64,000 nucleotides of DNA, from positions 1,481,787 through 1,545,786 of the forward strand of contig CM055108.1 of assembly GCA_029204225.1 (NCBI GenBank), in the 5' to 3' direction. The notes under the pieces are model-generated. The model made no database searches, had not been told where the DNA came from, and worked only from the letters and a program-made list of their open reading frames with translations. Each line of letters begins with the position of its first letter. Within the stretch, counting starts at the first letter, position 1. Of the stretch, positions 34,831-46,100 are shown in pieces. The stretch comes from Diphasiastrum complanatum (lineage: Eukaryota > Streptophyta > Lycopodiopsida > Lycopodiales > Lycopodiaceae). The translations under genes were made by a program, and so were the position numbers.

Positions 34831-35942
34831 ATGTAAAAGTTTTTAAGATCTTTGGATGTATTTGTTATGTCCACATCCCTTTGGAGACAAGAATGAAGGA
34901 AGATGCTACCTCCTTCAAAGGGATTTTTGTTGGCTATGGAGAAAATAGCAAGGGCTATAGGATATATGATCCTATATCCAAGAAAGTAAAGGTAAGCAAG
35001 GATGTACTTTTTGATGAGTCACAATTTGCTAAGAGCTGGTTCATTGGATCTAACCCATTGTGCATTGAAGATCTTGACAAACCCAAAGAGGATCTTGACA
35101 AACCCGAGGAGGATCTTGACAAACCCAAGGATGAAGACAAGGATTTGAGTCAAAGGGGACCGAGACGATCATCAAGAAGCAAGGCCAAGCCCTCAAGGCT
35201 CACCTATGTGGACAAGGGAAAGCAAAAGGAAGACTCTACATCTTCTACCTCTTACTCTTTCTTAGCTACATTGCTTGAAGAACCGTCATCTTTTGAAGAA
35301 GCATATAGATCTAAAGTTTGGAGATATGCAATGCAAGTAGAGTATGATGCATTAGAAGAAAATCATACTTGGAACCTTGTAAATCTTCCAAGAGGGAAGA
35401 AACCACTTGCATGTAAGTGGATTTATAGAATAAAGTACAATAAAGATGGATCTATTAGTAAGTAAAAAGCTAGGCTTGTTGCTAAGGGATTTCTTCAAAT
35501 AAAAGGATTGGATTATGAAGAAACATCTACACCTGTAGCTAAGCTTGTAACTATTAGATTAATCATTTGCATTGCTACTTTGTTCAAGTGGGATCTCTAC
35601 CAAATGGATGTGACAAATGCTTTCTTAAATGGCTTCTTAGAAGAGGAAATTTACATGATGCAACCTGAGGGCTTCATCAAGGTTGGTGAGAAGCAAAAAG
35701 TGTGCTACTTAAGGAAGAGCCTATATGGCTTGAAGCAAGCACCTAGAGCTTGGTACTCTAGGTTGCATTATTTTCTCTATTCCCTTGGCTTTGTACTAAG
35801 TGCTTATGAACCTTCTTTATATTTCAACTGTAATGAAGGAATGATCATCATTTTGGTGCTTTATGTTGATGACATCATTATGACAGGAAATGATGATGAA
35901 GGTATAAGCAAAGTAAAAGTTAATTTATCTAGTGAGTTCAAG
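34788..35942 (+). pseudogene. Copia integrase C-terminus and reverse transcriptase, truncated
   Basis: FKIFGCICYVHIP and FKGIFVGYGENSKGYRIYDP mark the integrase C-terminus. A linker repeats DLDKPKE three times. Reverse transcriptase starts with EEAYRSKVWRYAMQVEYDAL and CKWIYRIKYNKDGSISK, meets a TAA at 35463-35465, and continues with QMDVTNAFLNGFLEEEIYM, SLYGLKQAPRAWYSRL and the catalytic YVDD. The similarity stops at SSEFK (35942). Confidence 0.9.
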
Positions 35943-36040
35943 AGGTACATGATGCAGCAAAGGAGGCATAGAGACAAGGTGACAACTGTAGGAGCTGTAA
36001 TTTAATTGAGAATGTGTCAGACTGCCTCCTCCATTTTCAG

Positions 36041-36208
36041 GTTCAACTGGTCTTTGAAGTTCAAGGATCCCAAAATGGAGAAAGCGTATGAGGAAAAATT
36101 CAATAAAAGTTTAGAGGTTTTGAATCTCATTTCCACTGCATGTGAACTTGCACTTTTATATTTCACCTTCGGATGGCCTTCCAGGCCTTTAGAAAGAAAA
36201 GTTCTATG
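36041..36208 (+). other. Candidate host exon, 168 nt, unrecognised protein
   Basis: Bounded by TTTTCAG on the left and ATG/GTAAGC on the right, both good plant splice sites. The segment is open, 168 nt (56 codons), and encodes FNWSLKFKDPKMEKAYEEKF followed by a hydrophobic stretch (LISTACELALLYFTFGW) that could span a membrane. It does not resemble any retroelement domain. It may be an exon of a large-intron gene, or a captured fragment at the broken end of the Copia element. I do not recognise the protein. Confidence 0.4.
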
Positions 36209-36576
36209 GTAAGCTGCTCTTTAATACTTTATTGCAATTCTTGAAATTGCCTTTAAAAGGAAGTAATTTTGGTGTAATTGGTATAACTTTGAAACATAAG
36301 TAAATGTTGCATGTAAAAGATTTTTACCATTGAAATAAGGCTTTCAAAAAATTGGAAAGCATCCATAGCTTCCAACTTTATGGGGATGAAGGCTTAGTGT
36401 ATTTAAGTACAAACTAAAAATTTCGTTCAATTGTAAACTAAGCTTCGACAATGCTTGTTTGTACACCCAAAACATCCTTTTCTCAAAGTTTGTTGTCAAT
36501 ACCCATTCTTGTGTTGTGCCTTTATTTGTTGCATTCGCTTGGAGGTAAAAATCTACACCTTTCCTTCACAATAATG

Positions 36577-36641
36577 CATCTTGGTTTCCAAGGGGGCCAT
36601 GAACCTAGGGCCAACTAACCAACTTAGCCAACTCCATTGGA
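36577..36641 (-). mobile_element. tRNA-derived SINE, 65 bp, with 16-bp target-site duplication
   Basis: On the minus strand: A box TTGGCTAAGTTGG, B-box-like GGTTCATGGCC, and end CCTTGGAAACCAAGATG, matching the SINE at 27875 but lacking about 20 bp between the boxes. TTCCTTCACAATAATG flanks it at 36561-36576 and 36642-36657. Confidence 0.85.
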
Positions 36642-36719
36642 TTCCTTCACAATAATGATGTTTTGGTGGAAGAATTACCCACCATTCCCTTGAAGTGAGT
36701 TCTACTTATGAAATAAATT

Positions 36720-37000
36720 GATATCAATTTGGTGATGTTTTTAGAACAAGTCAAGTGGTTTTCTAAGAGCTTGACTCAACTCAAATCAACATTCATCTTG
36801 ATTACATGAACAACTTTCTTTGCCCACCTATCATATCTCAATTGTTTTTGAGGTGATTGAGGTGCTTGAGGTCTCTCCTCCACACCTACAACATTGTCCA
36901 TCAACTCATTCATCTCAAGTAGAGACTCCATCCTCACCTTCTAAGTTGAATAATTATGCCTATCATTGCTCTCCAATATGAAGCCTCCATATGTAGCCAT
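36720..37000 (-). pseudogene. Copia gag N-terminal fragment, minus strand
   Basis: The ATG at 37000 opens MATYGGFILESNDRHNYST and, after a stop, RMESLLEMNELMDNVVGVEE. It parallels the gag start at 53234 (MASNGGIMLESND, RMESLLQLNELMD). Stops break the frame and the fragment ends near 36720. Confidence 0.75.
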
Positions 37001-37149
37001 GTTGCAATGATTGATCTTCTTCTTCAAACCTGTTCCAATTCCCTTGGATTCTTGTTTTTGTCTTGCATCCGGCTCTTTTGTTGTAACTGACAAGAAAATT
37101 ATAATTCTGTCGGCACACTGTTGATCAAAATATATTTTTTTGAATTTTG

Positions 37150-37584
37150 TCAATACCTGTGATTATGAGTTTTTGATTTCATTGACCTCAAAAATTGACT
37201 CTCGTTTCGAAATATAAAATTTGCAGTTGCCCGTATTAATCGTAGAAGCATTATATCCTGAATAGTGAAAATACACTCCAAAGTTGAACCAGAGATTTGA
37301 TGTTTCGATTGTTCCAAATAACCATTGGATGGGCAATCATTTTTGACATTACTCAATTGAGGATTGATCACATTAGAGTCCATTGAGCAGTATAAAACTC
37401 TCCAAAAAAACTGATATAGACTGATGGCATATTTTAAAATCAGCTTCCTATAGAGTGTTGGTTGACTGAGAAAATGTTTTCGATCGTTATTAACATTCAT
37501 ACATTCTGAATATGCACATGAATTACATATTGGCTTTTGAGTTCTAAGGAATCCATAGGAATAGGGTTCTCCAACTGAAGTCAT
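37150..37584 (-). other. Unrecognised open frame, 144 codons, possible exon
   Basis: Minus-strand open stretch containing CNSCAYSECMNVNNDRKHFL and MLLRLIRATANFIFRNESQF. On the minus strand an ACTTCAG acceptor-like site at about 37564 and a CACAG/GTATTG donor-like site at about 37157 bracket it. No domain recognised and no sign of retroelement motifs. Confidence 0.25.
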
Positions 37585-38270
37585 TTGAAGATCTTGTAAA
37601 ATGGAATCTATGAGGCATTGAACAATAATCCAAAGTATTGATACAAGTTGGATTTATATGGAATAATGAGATCTCTTAATGGTTACTATAACGGTAATCC
37701 ATTATTAATGACTAATGAAGACTTGTGGACTATGAATTCACTGTTTGAAATTTATTCAGAATGGTATTGTACAGGCTGGTAAAATGCTCTTTCCAACCCA
37801 CTCAAAATTCTGAGTCCTCGAAAAATAAATAATCCGAGCTAAAATGGAGATGATATGAGGATTTGAAAATAAGCAAATAAAATACAAAGATTTCAACTTA
37901 AAAGGAGGGGTATTCGATAAGAAAACTTAATTGGAAAGTAATAATTACAAAATTTTAAATAAATTCTCAGTGTCATGCTCGTCGTTTGTGATCATTTTTC
38001 GTTTGCGTAGCACTGGAATCCGAGCTTTAACAAGAAAGTTATGGTGATCCAGAGAATGGTAAGAAAAGTAATTAGTTGAAACTTTAAAAAGGGGATAACA
38101 CAAAATCAAAACTGAATTCCAGAAATTTTTGGAATCCATGAACCAATGGGGTGCTCCAAGGAAAACTTGTGAGAACCATTAAAAATTTAAAGTTGAAGAA
38201 ATTTTTTTACGGTTCTTCTACATTCATGTGCTCATAAAAAAATGCACCGTAATATATAAAATTATTATCC
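37585..38270. other. AT-rich DNA without a recognisable gene
   Basis: No coding pattern, repeat or RNA gene seen. Confidence 0.55.
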
Positions 38271-38640
38271 ATTTAAAAAAACAAAAATAAAAAATAAAAT
38301 AATTCTTTCTTTTCTGGGCCCAGGGACCGCGGGCCGCGGGCTGTGTATGCGCGCCTGGAGCAGGCCCGAGAGAGACATGAGCGGCGGGGGGGGGGGGGGG
38401 GGGGTTCGGGGGGTTGTTTTGTTCTAGAGAAAGAGAGAGAGAGAGAGAGAGCGCCAGAGAGATGGAAGAGAGAGGGAAAGGACTGGGGAGACGCGTGAGA
38501 GGGGGGCCGCCGCCGAAGAGAGAGGAAAGAGCTGTAGGTTTAGGTCGCGAGAGGAGGGCTTTAGGTAGGACCGTAGGAGAGAGAAAAAGATGAGAGAGAG
38601 CTGAGGGGGGCGTGTGAGCAGGTGGGGTTCGATATAGGAA
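38271..38640. other. GC/CpG-rich patch with a 19-G run and GA tracts
   Basis: Strong local contrast to the AT-rich surroundings: GGACCGCGGGCCGCGGGCTG near 38325, GCGCGCC, a run of 19 G at 38386-38404 followed by TTC and six G, GA repeats and CGCGTGAG. The G runs could fold into a quadruplex. It might be a promoter or leader of an unrecognised repeat or gene; no open frame supports a gene. Confidence 0.6.
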
Positions 38641-39969
38641 TTATGTTTCTCTTCTTTTATTCTTTACCCTAAAAAGTTAGGGTAGAAAAATCTGGGCCGG
38701 GTGTCTCTTTGGGCTTTTGCACTTTTTTTTTCTAACCTAATTTGTGAGAGTAGGATTAGGGTTATGCAAGGGTAGGATTATGTTAAAATAAAATTAGCAA
38801 AACAAGAGCTAGGTAACAAGATTTGTCATAACTTTTTGGATACTAATTCAAATGACCTGTCATATGGATCAGATGAAACCTAAGAAATGTTTTAAAATCC
38901 TATGTAAAAAAAATTGAAGTAAAAACTTAAATCAGATCTGAAAAATTGAAACAAAATGAAAGGAAAATTCTAATCACCTATTTGGACAGCTTTTGAAAAA
39001 AGTGCAATAACTTTTGCATCTCTTACTCAAATGGCTTGAAAATTGGTGCGAATGAAAGCTAAAACAAAGATCTACAAAGCCTGGAATTAAATTAGCAACA
39101 TAAAACTAAATTGAATGCTAAAACTTTGTTTGAACAGAATTAAAAAATTCAAAGTTAAAAATTAGCGAAAATAAAGCTACAAATGTAATAAACTTATCAA
39201 ATCTAATGAAATTCACATAGAATCATCATGAATTTAGGATCTATGCTCTGAATGTCATGTGCCAAACCCCCAACTAATAGCAATAACAATGAAGTAAAAC
39301 TAGAAGCAAGAAGATAACAAGACAATCATGATAGCATATCAATAGAAAGCTAGAAACATGGAGATCACAATGGAATTACATTAGTGTTGGAAAGAACAGT
39401 ACAAGATATTAACATAAGCATTGATTCATTTGGATAGGGCACATGAGACCTAGAAATGGAGATCCCTATGACTCACATTCACAAGGAGAAAACAAGAAGC
39501 TCTCACTTGCATATGAGCCAAAAGATTCACAAGTTGAGGTCTCTTGCTTAGTTATATACATTGCTCTCATTTAACTTAACTTAATTATCTTGAGGGATAG
39601 TTAGCGCTTGTTAAGTATTATTTAAACTACATTGGGCCCTTATTGGCCTATTATCCTTATTAATTACTTTGAAGGGCCTAAAGAAGAAACCGCCTTGTTC
39701 TTAAGGCTAATAGCTCCTTTTGGGCCTACAAAGCTTACATTGGATATTATCTTGCATGTATAAGCATGGATGTCCTAAAAGTACATGACAATCAAACTAC
39801 AATAAAATAAATTTTTATATTCAAATGTACTTGAAAAACACTCTTGAAAAGATCTGAACCTTTGACGCAAGAGCTACTATCCAATTTTTTGCTTTTATCA
39901 AAAACACATACTATTGAATAAATCAAAAGCTATATGCAAAAACTAGAAACTTGATATGAATTATGATAG
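38641..39969. other. AT-rich DNA without a recognisable gene
   Basis: No open frame of note and no known repeat signature; may be internal sequence of an old LTR element. Confidence 0.5.
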
Positions 39970-40621
39970 TGTTGGAGAGTTTGCGTATATTGAGGCAACC
40001 CTAATAAGATGATTCATTTATTAGAAGTTAACTTTGCGTGTGTAAGTTCAACTTGATAATCACATAGTTATTTGATTAATTAAAAGCTAATAAAAGAACT
40101 TTAGGCCTTTTTTGTGGGAATTAAGTGTCACAAGGCCTAAGAGTCAAGCTAGAATTTCAAATAATAAGGGAGGTGGAAATTGGCCAATAGAATTTGAGGT
40201 CAAAGCCCTAAAATTCACTATATATAGTGGTACTTTGTGATTCACTTTACATGTTCATTTCAATAAAGCAGGTGAAACTTCCATCAAATTGAAATTGGAT
40301 ATTCTTGCTCTTCTTTCTTACTTCATCTCTCATGCTTTGTTTGGATTTTGGTATTGTTGGATTTGCTAATTGTTGGGATTGATTCTTATTATACTTTTTG
40401 TGAGAGAAGGAAAAGAGAGAGAAAAGTAAGTTTAATCTTTGGTTGGATAGTGTTAATTAGCAGTGTTAATTGTGAAATCACAAGCATGCGTATGAATAAT
40501 TGGAACTATGCTATCGCTCTCATGGGAACGAATATCCGCGTGACACATTAATCCTCTTCATTATTTGATGCTTGAATGTGCTTGGATCTAGGGTTGAAGG
40601 TGGATAGGAGATATCCGTACA
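39970..40621 (+). mobile_element. Gypsy LTR, plus strand
   Basis: Starts TGTTGGAGAGTTTGCGTAT and ends at ...CCGTACA, 652 bp, directly before a primer-binding site TGGTGTTGTTGCCGGGGA at 40626-40643. CACTATATATAGTGG near 40216 holds the TATA box. Confidence 0.85.
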
Positions 40622-41239
40622 ATTTTGGTGTTGTTGCCGGGGAACTACGCCAATTTTTTCAGTTTCATCATGTTTTTAATCCATGGATGGATGTTAGCTT
40701 GCATTTAGGCATCTTTGTTTTAGTAGTGTTAAATTGCATTTAGGTTTGGGAAAATTTTTGCTTGATTTGTATGGATTGTTTGCTTGAAATCTGTTTTGAT
40801 TGTTGAGCAAGGAAGGCCAAACAGATCACCATTCCTAAGATCCATTTGGATTTGAAAAAATCACATAAATCGTTCATTTTCTGAAATTTTGGTGACAAAA
40901 CGGACAAAATCTTCATCAAACAATGATAACTTTCTATTCCTTTGCAACCAACCTTCAACCACTTTTTGCACGCATGACTGCCCTGATGTAGTGAAGCTAC
41001 ATATTGAAGGGGGAAGGTTACTTCCCAGCCAATGTTAAAAAATTGAAAAAAAACTTCCAAAAAAGTGAAAAAATCCTTAAAATTAGAAAAATACTGAAAA
41101 CGATCATTCGCCTGGTCTATTGTATATAGATCTAGTCCAGATCTACTTATATCCAGGTTGGGGAAGGTTAATTCTAAAATAGAAAGAGTGGTGAGTATTT
41201 TCGCTTGTCATGCGGATGACCTGACAATGACGCTAAAAT
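40622..41239. other. Interval between two head-to-head Gypsy LTRs
   Basis: The left end reads as Gypsy leader on the plus strand and resembles the minus-strand leader at 7130-7253. The right end has a decayed primer-binding site on the minus strand (about 41219-41236). The two halves are not complementary to each other, so this is not a simple palindrome. No coding domain recognised. Confidence 0.6.
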
Positions 41240-41937
41240 TGTAGCGGGGATTTTCTATCCACCAACAACCCTAGATCCAAGCACATCAAACATCAAAGGA
41301 GATGAAGAGGATTAACATGTCACACAGAGATTTGTTCCCATGAGAGCGATAACATAGTTCATAATCAAGCACATGCTTATGATCTACATACAACATTAAG
41401 ATTAACACATCCATTAATGCTACTCAATGAAGGTAAATTTTATTTTTTCTCTCTCTTATCTCTCACAAAAATTATAACAAACATCAATCCCAACAATTAG
41501 CATATCCAACAAATAACAAAATCCAAATAAAGTATGAGAGATGAGGAAGTAAGAAGAAGAGCAAGGACATTCGATTTCAATTTGTAAGAGGTTCAATCTG
41601 CTTTTATTGAAATGAACATGAATGTAAGAAATGAACTACAATTCACCACTCTATCTAGTGGATTTTAGAGCTTTGGCCTCAAATCCTATTGGCCAATCTC
41701 AATCTCCTTTATTATTTGAAATTCGAATTTTGGGAGGAGCTTTTTTTATTCACTAACTTGACTATAAGGCCTTGCGACATTTAATTCCCATAAAAAGGCC
41801 TAAAGTTTTTTTATTAACTTCTAACTAATCAAATAACTATGTGATCATTGGGTTGGACTTACACATGCATAGTGCCAAATCCTTCTCACTTATCAACTAT
41901 GGTTAGGGTTGTCTCGAGATACGCAAACTCTGCAACA
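41240..41937 (-). mobile_element. Gypsy LTR, minus strand
   Basis: On the minus strand starts TGTTGCAGAGTTTGCGTAT at 41937 and ends CCCCGCTACA at 41240, 698 bp. Same family as 39970-40621 and 7255-7990, in opposite orientation to the former. Confidence 0.85.
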
Positions 41938-43100
41938 AAGGCTAAAGTGATTGTTCCACTAGTTGTTGATAATCTTTTGTAGGAAGTTTCACACCTTTCT
42001 GCAAAAATATCAGTTCTCAGAAGGGAACCTTCACCTGAGTCACACTCAGTCCATCTTGTTATTTTTGGTAATCAGTAAGTTGGGCAAATGTTAAGTCAAG
42101 ATTATTTGTTATACTGAGCTATTTTTGTCAAAAAAACTACCATTTTTTGCAAAAATAATAGTATTACTCTTCGACCTTCGCCTGATCCATTGCCGACTTT
42201 CCTAAAGTTTTTGAATTTAGTGATCTATTTTTTTTTAGTTCGGCGAAGGTTAGTAGTTCCATCAGAATGGCTTAACCCTCGCCAACTTGCAAAAAAATTA
42301 TTGTTTGCCAAAAGAACCTTCGGCAGTTCTACCCTAGCATTCGCTCATGTGTAGTCTATATGGTTTTATAATAATGTAAATAGAGGCATGGCTTACTTTT
42401 TTCGTAGCGAAAGGACAAGTAGATGTATTATCCCACGTGTGACACATGTTAGGTCAATCCAAATATTAGACTATATTTGTTGGTTGAAATGGTGTGCATA
42501 ATCAACTACCAAATGGGCATAGGATTCACCTTTGAACCAAATAGAACAACCTACAAAACATGTCTAATTTGCAAGCAATTTGCCTGGGTTTTTGAAAAGA
42601 GAAAACAACTTTAATTTTTTGCAGTTTCAAATGAGAGTATTTCGACTCCTGACTTCATTGTGATGTTGGATCGACTCAAACACTTGTGACATGCAACGTG
42701 ATTCAATGCACCATTTAATGAAGGAGCCAACCTCACTAAAAACTGATGAGCATGTGTACCGATACACAACGGCCACGCAAAAATTTGTCAAATTATACAT
42801 ACAATGGGCGTAATACATAATATAAATACGACATATTTTTATAAATTAATTTCATAAAAAGAGTTGAAAAAAAATGCTCTCGTACTCTAAAACCCCTTGC
42901 CCTTAACAAAATGGTGTCTTAAAATGCCTTGCAAGCCCTTAGCAAATCTATATCACTAAAAAATTATAACACGTGGCAGAATCTGAACGTTATTCGAATT
43001 ATCTAACGATGGCGGATTGAAAATACTCCGTGCGTTTAGGGCCAAGCTTGAGGAATGAGGAGACGTCCTCTTTCACTGTGAGCTCAGCTCAGTAGCAGCA
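41938..43100. other. Upstream region of MED23, no gene recognised
   Basis: AT-rich until about 43000. The last 100 bp rise in GC and contain GGCGGATTG and a short leader with GAGCTCAGCTCAG. No convincing TATA box was seen; MED23 may have a TATA-less promoter here. Confidence 0.5.
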
Positions 43101-43126
43101 GGAGGAGGAGGAGGAGGAGGAGGAGG
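43101..43126 (+). repeat. (GGA)n tract in the MED23 leader
   Basis: Near-perfect GGA repeats ending one base before the ATG. Such purine tracts are common in plant 5' untranslated regions. Confidence 0.9.
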
Positions 43127-43127
43127 C

Positions 43128-46100
43128 ATGGCGATGGATGTGAGCTCAGGAGGTATCAGAAATGCTGTCCAGGATTTGTTTAATCTGTATTTGGGCACAA
43201 ATGTACACAGCAGATCGGAAGCAGCAGTAGCCATAGCAAACGATCCGGCGGCCCCTTATTCCAAGTTAAGGAAGAAGGTTTCTGCCTCAGGTAGGCCCTT
43301 GCCGCCTTCTAATGACCAATTTTGTGTTGATTTCCTGCAATTGCAGAGCCAGTTCATGGATCCGGATCAAGTGCAAACCGCCACAGAAGCAGTGCTCGCT
43401 GCTCTGCTGGTGCAGTGTAGCAGCCACACAGGGCAGCTGGATTTTCTGCTCTTTGCCCTAACTGCTCTCAAGGGCATGGCCGCGGTGCGATGGGATGCGT
43501 TTGTTCCTCTGTTTTTGCAGACGGCTGCAACGGCGGAGGGGGCAGGATCTCAGAATGGCCATGGATCCGTGGCTTCGCTCAGTGCATCGGCTGTGACATC
43601 CAACCCTAGCGGGGAAAACCCTAATCTCAGCGGGAGGGATTCTTCTGCTGCAGTGAAGGAGAAGAAATTGGTAACGTGGCTCCGGCCTCTAGTCTGCAGA
43701 GTGCTTCTTACTGCTTTGGAATCTGATCTATCAGCTTTGACATATTTTGAGATGCTGTGCCATATGGTGGGATGGATTAATACCTTAGTTTCCAAAGAAA
43801 ATGACGCCTCTGAGGCTGTTGGATCTTACCAATATAACCAATGTAAAATGGAATGCACTGCTTGGCTGTATTACTGCTTGGATGTGATCAAAGCTCTGAT
43901 TGATGACAGCAGATGCCGGGTGCCCTTTTATGCCCTGCTGCATGATCAGACACAGTTGAGTATAGATTATTGGCCTGAAGATGGAGCCCTGTTAGGGCTA
44001 TTCCTTGAGGTGCATAGAGGAAGGGACAAGATAGCTTTGCACATGCTGATGCTAGATCACCACCTGCATTGTCCAACCTTCGCCACACTGCGCATGGCTG
44101 CATTCACCTACCCATCCAAAATCGGTGAGGCGGTGTTCGGTGAGGATGTGGCTGCAGGGGTTCAGAGGGATAGCCTGGATTGGGAAAGGGCACTGAGGTG
44201 TCTGAGACATGGGCTGAGGACTAATCCATCTGCAGACCTGTGGCGGCGTGTTTTGTTGCATGCACCGCGGTATCGGCAGCAGCTGCAACAGCAGCCTGTT
44301 GCTGCCAGAGCTGGGCCGATCTCATGGACACAGCCTGGGCCTGTGTTTTCTGCTGACATGACCTGTGAAGCTGTGGTGGATCGGATCATGGAGCTTATGC
44401 AGCCTTTGAGCCTAGGAAATACTTTGACAGGTGCTGGATCTGTTTCCATGACCGAAAATGGGCGCTGGCAAGAATGGCTTATATTTGCTGATCTTTTTTA
44501 TTTTCTCATGAGGAGTGGATACCTGGATTTTCTTGAATTCATTGATAGGCTTGCCGTGCGGTTTGCCAGTGGTGAGCAGTCAGTCTTGCGAAGCAATCAT
44601 GTGACTTGGCTTCTTGCCCAAGTTTTTCGCCTTGAAACAGTCACTCAATCTCTTGGCGCAGATTCCAAAAAGGTTGAAACCACCCAAAAAATTCTGTCAT
44701 TTCACATGGCAGAGCGACCTGCGGATCAAGCCTCAAACGTCACCCCACAGAACATGCTGTTAGACTTTGTGGGTAGCAGCCAGATTTTACGTCTTTGGGC
44801 AATAAATCGCTCAATGATGGAGCATTTGACAGGAAATCGCATGCCTGAGCACATCCAGAAGGGCAAAGCCATTGATGAATGGTGGAAACAGGTTGTCAAA
44901 GGCGAGCGAAGCCTCGACTACTCCAATTTGGATGACAAATCCATGGGTATGGTATGGGTACTCTCACACACCATGACTCAGCCTGTTTGTGATGCTATAA
45001 TGTCTTGGATGAATTCAAATGGTGTTAAAGAGATGATACTTCCTGGGCAGATAGGTGAGCGGCTTGCTATTATCCACGAGACGCACCCACTTCCTATCAC
45101 ATTGCTCTCTGGCCTGTCCCTGCATCTTTGTATGCGTTTGATCAACCAAATTGAGGATCAGATCTTCACTGGGCCAATTGTGTTAAGCGTTGCCATGTTG
45201 GAAACATATGTTCGCCTTTTACTCGTTGCACCACAGACTCTCTTCAGGCATCATGTCAATGGCATGATGCAGAAGTATCAATCAGGCATGGGGAAAGCCG
45301 GCGTTTCGCTGCTGCTCTTTGAATTGTTGAACTATCGTCTCATTCCACTGTACAGATTCCATGGAAAGATCAAGCAGCTTATATTTGACATTGCGAAAAT
45401 CATTATCTCTGTCAAGTCAAAGCGTGGCGATCATCGCCTCTTTCGACTTGCAGAAAACCTTTGCATCAATCTGATACTTTCTTTGAGAGAAGTCACTTTG
45501 ATTAAGAAGGAACTTAAGGGTGCAGCAACAGATTTTACAGAGACTCTTAATAGGATGATGGTGGTAAACCTGGCATTGACCTTAAAGACTCGGGGTATAG
45601 CAGAGTTTGAGCAGATCATAATCCTGCAGCCAGCTCTCGATCAGATCCTTGCAAGCAGCCAACACACATGGTCAGAGAAAACAATGCGCCATTTTCCACC
45701 ATTGCTTCATGATGCACTTATCAATCGAACCGACAAGCGAATGCATGTTATTCAAACTTGGCAGCAGATAGAGACAACAGTCACGCATCACTGTCGGCAG
45801 CTTCTATCCCCAACCACGGATGCATCTTATGTTATTACCTTTCTCAATCACGGCTTTCCGCAACATCGGCAATACCTTTGTGCAGCTGCTTGGGTTCTCA
45901 TGGATGGCCGCCCCGAAAGCATCAACCTCGCAAATCTCGGGAGGACTTTGAAGGAATTTTCCCCTGAAGAGGTGACAACAAATGTTTACACCATGGTTGA
46001 TGTTTTGCTGCATCACACTCAGCTGCAGCTTCAGCATGGGCATTCTCAACAGAATTTGCTTTTGCGGGCCAGCGCGTGCCTTGCACAGTTCATGTGGGCT

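Larger units (their letters stand above)
32612..35942 (+). mobile_element. Ty1/Copia retrotransposon, truncated in reverse transcriptase
   Basis: LTR-like region with repeated CACACGTGTG motifs, then gag C-terminus, protease, integrase and the first two thirds of reverse transcriptase. The sequence departs from Copia after SSEFK at 35942; RNase H and the 3' LTR are missing. The start of gag and the primer-binding site are also missing between LTR and 33290. Confidence 0.88.
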
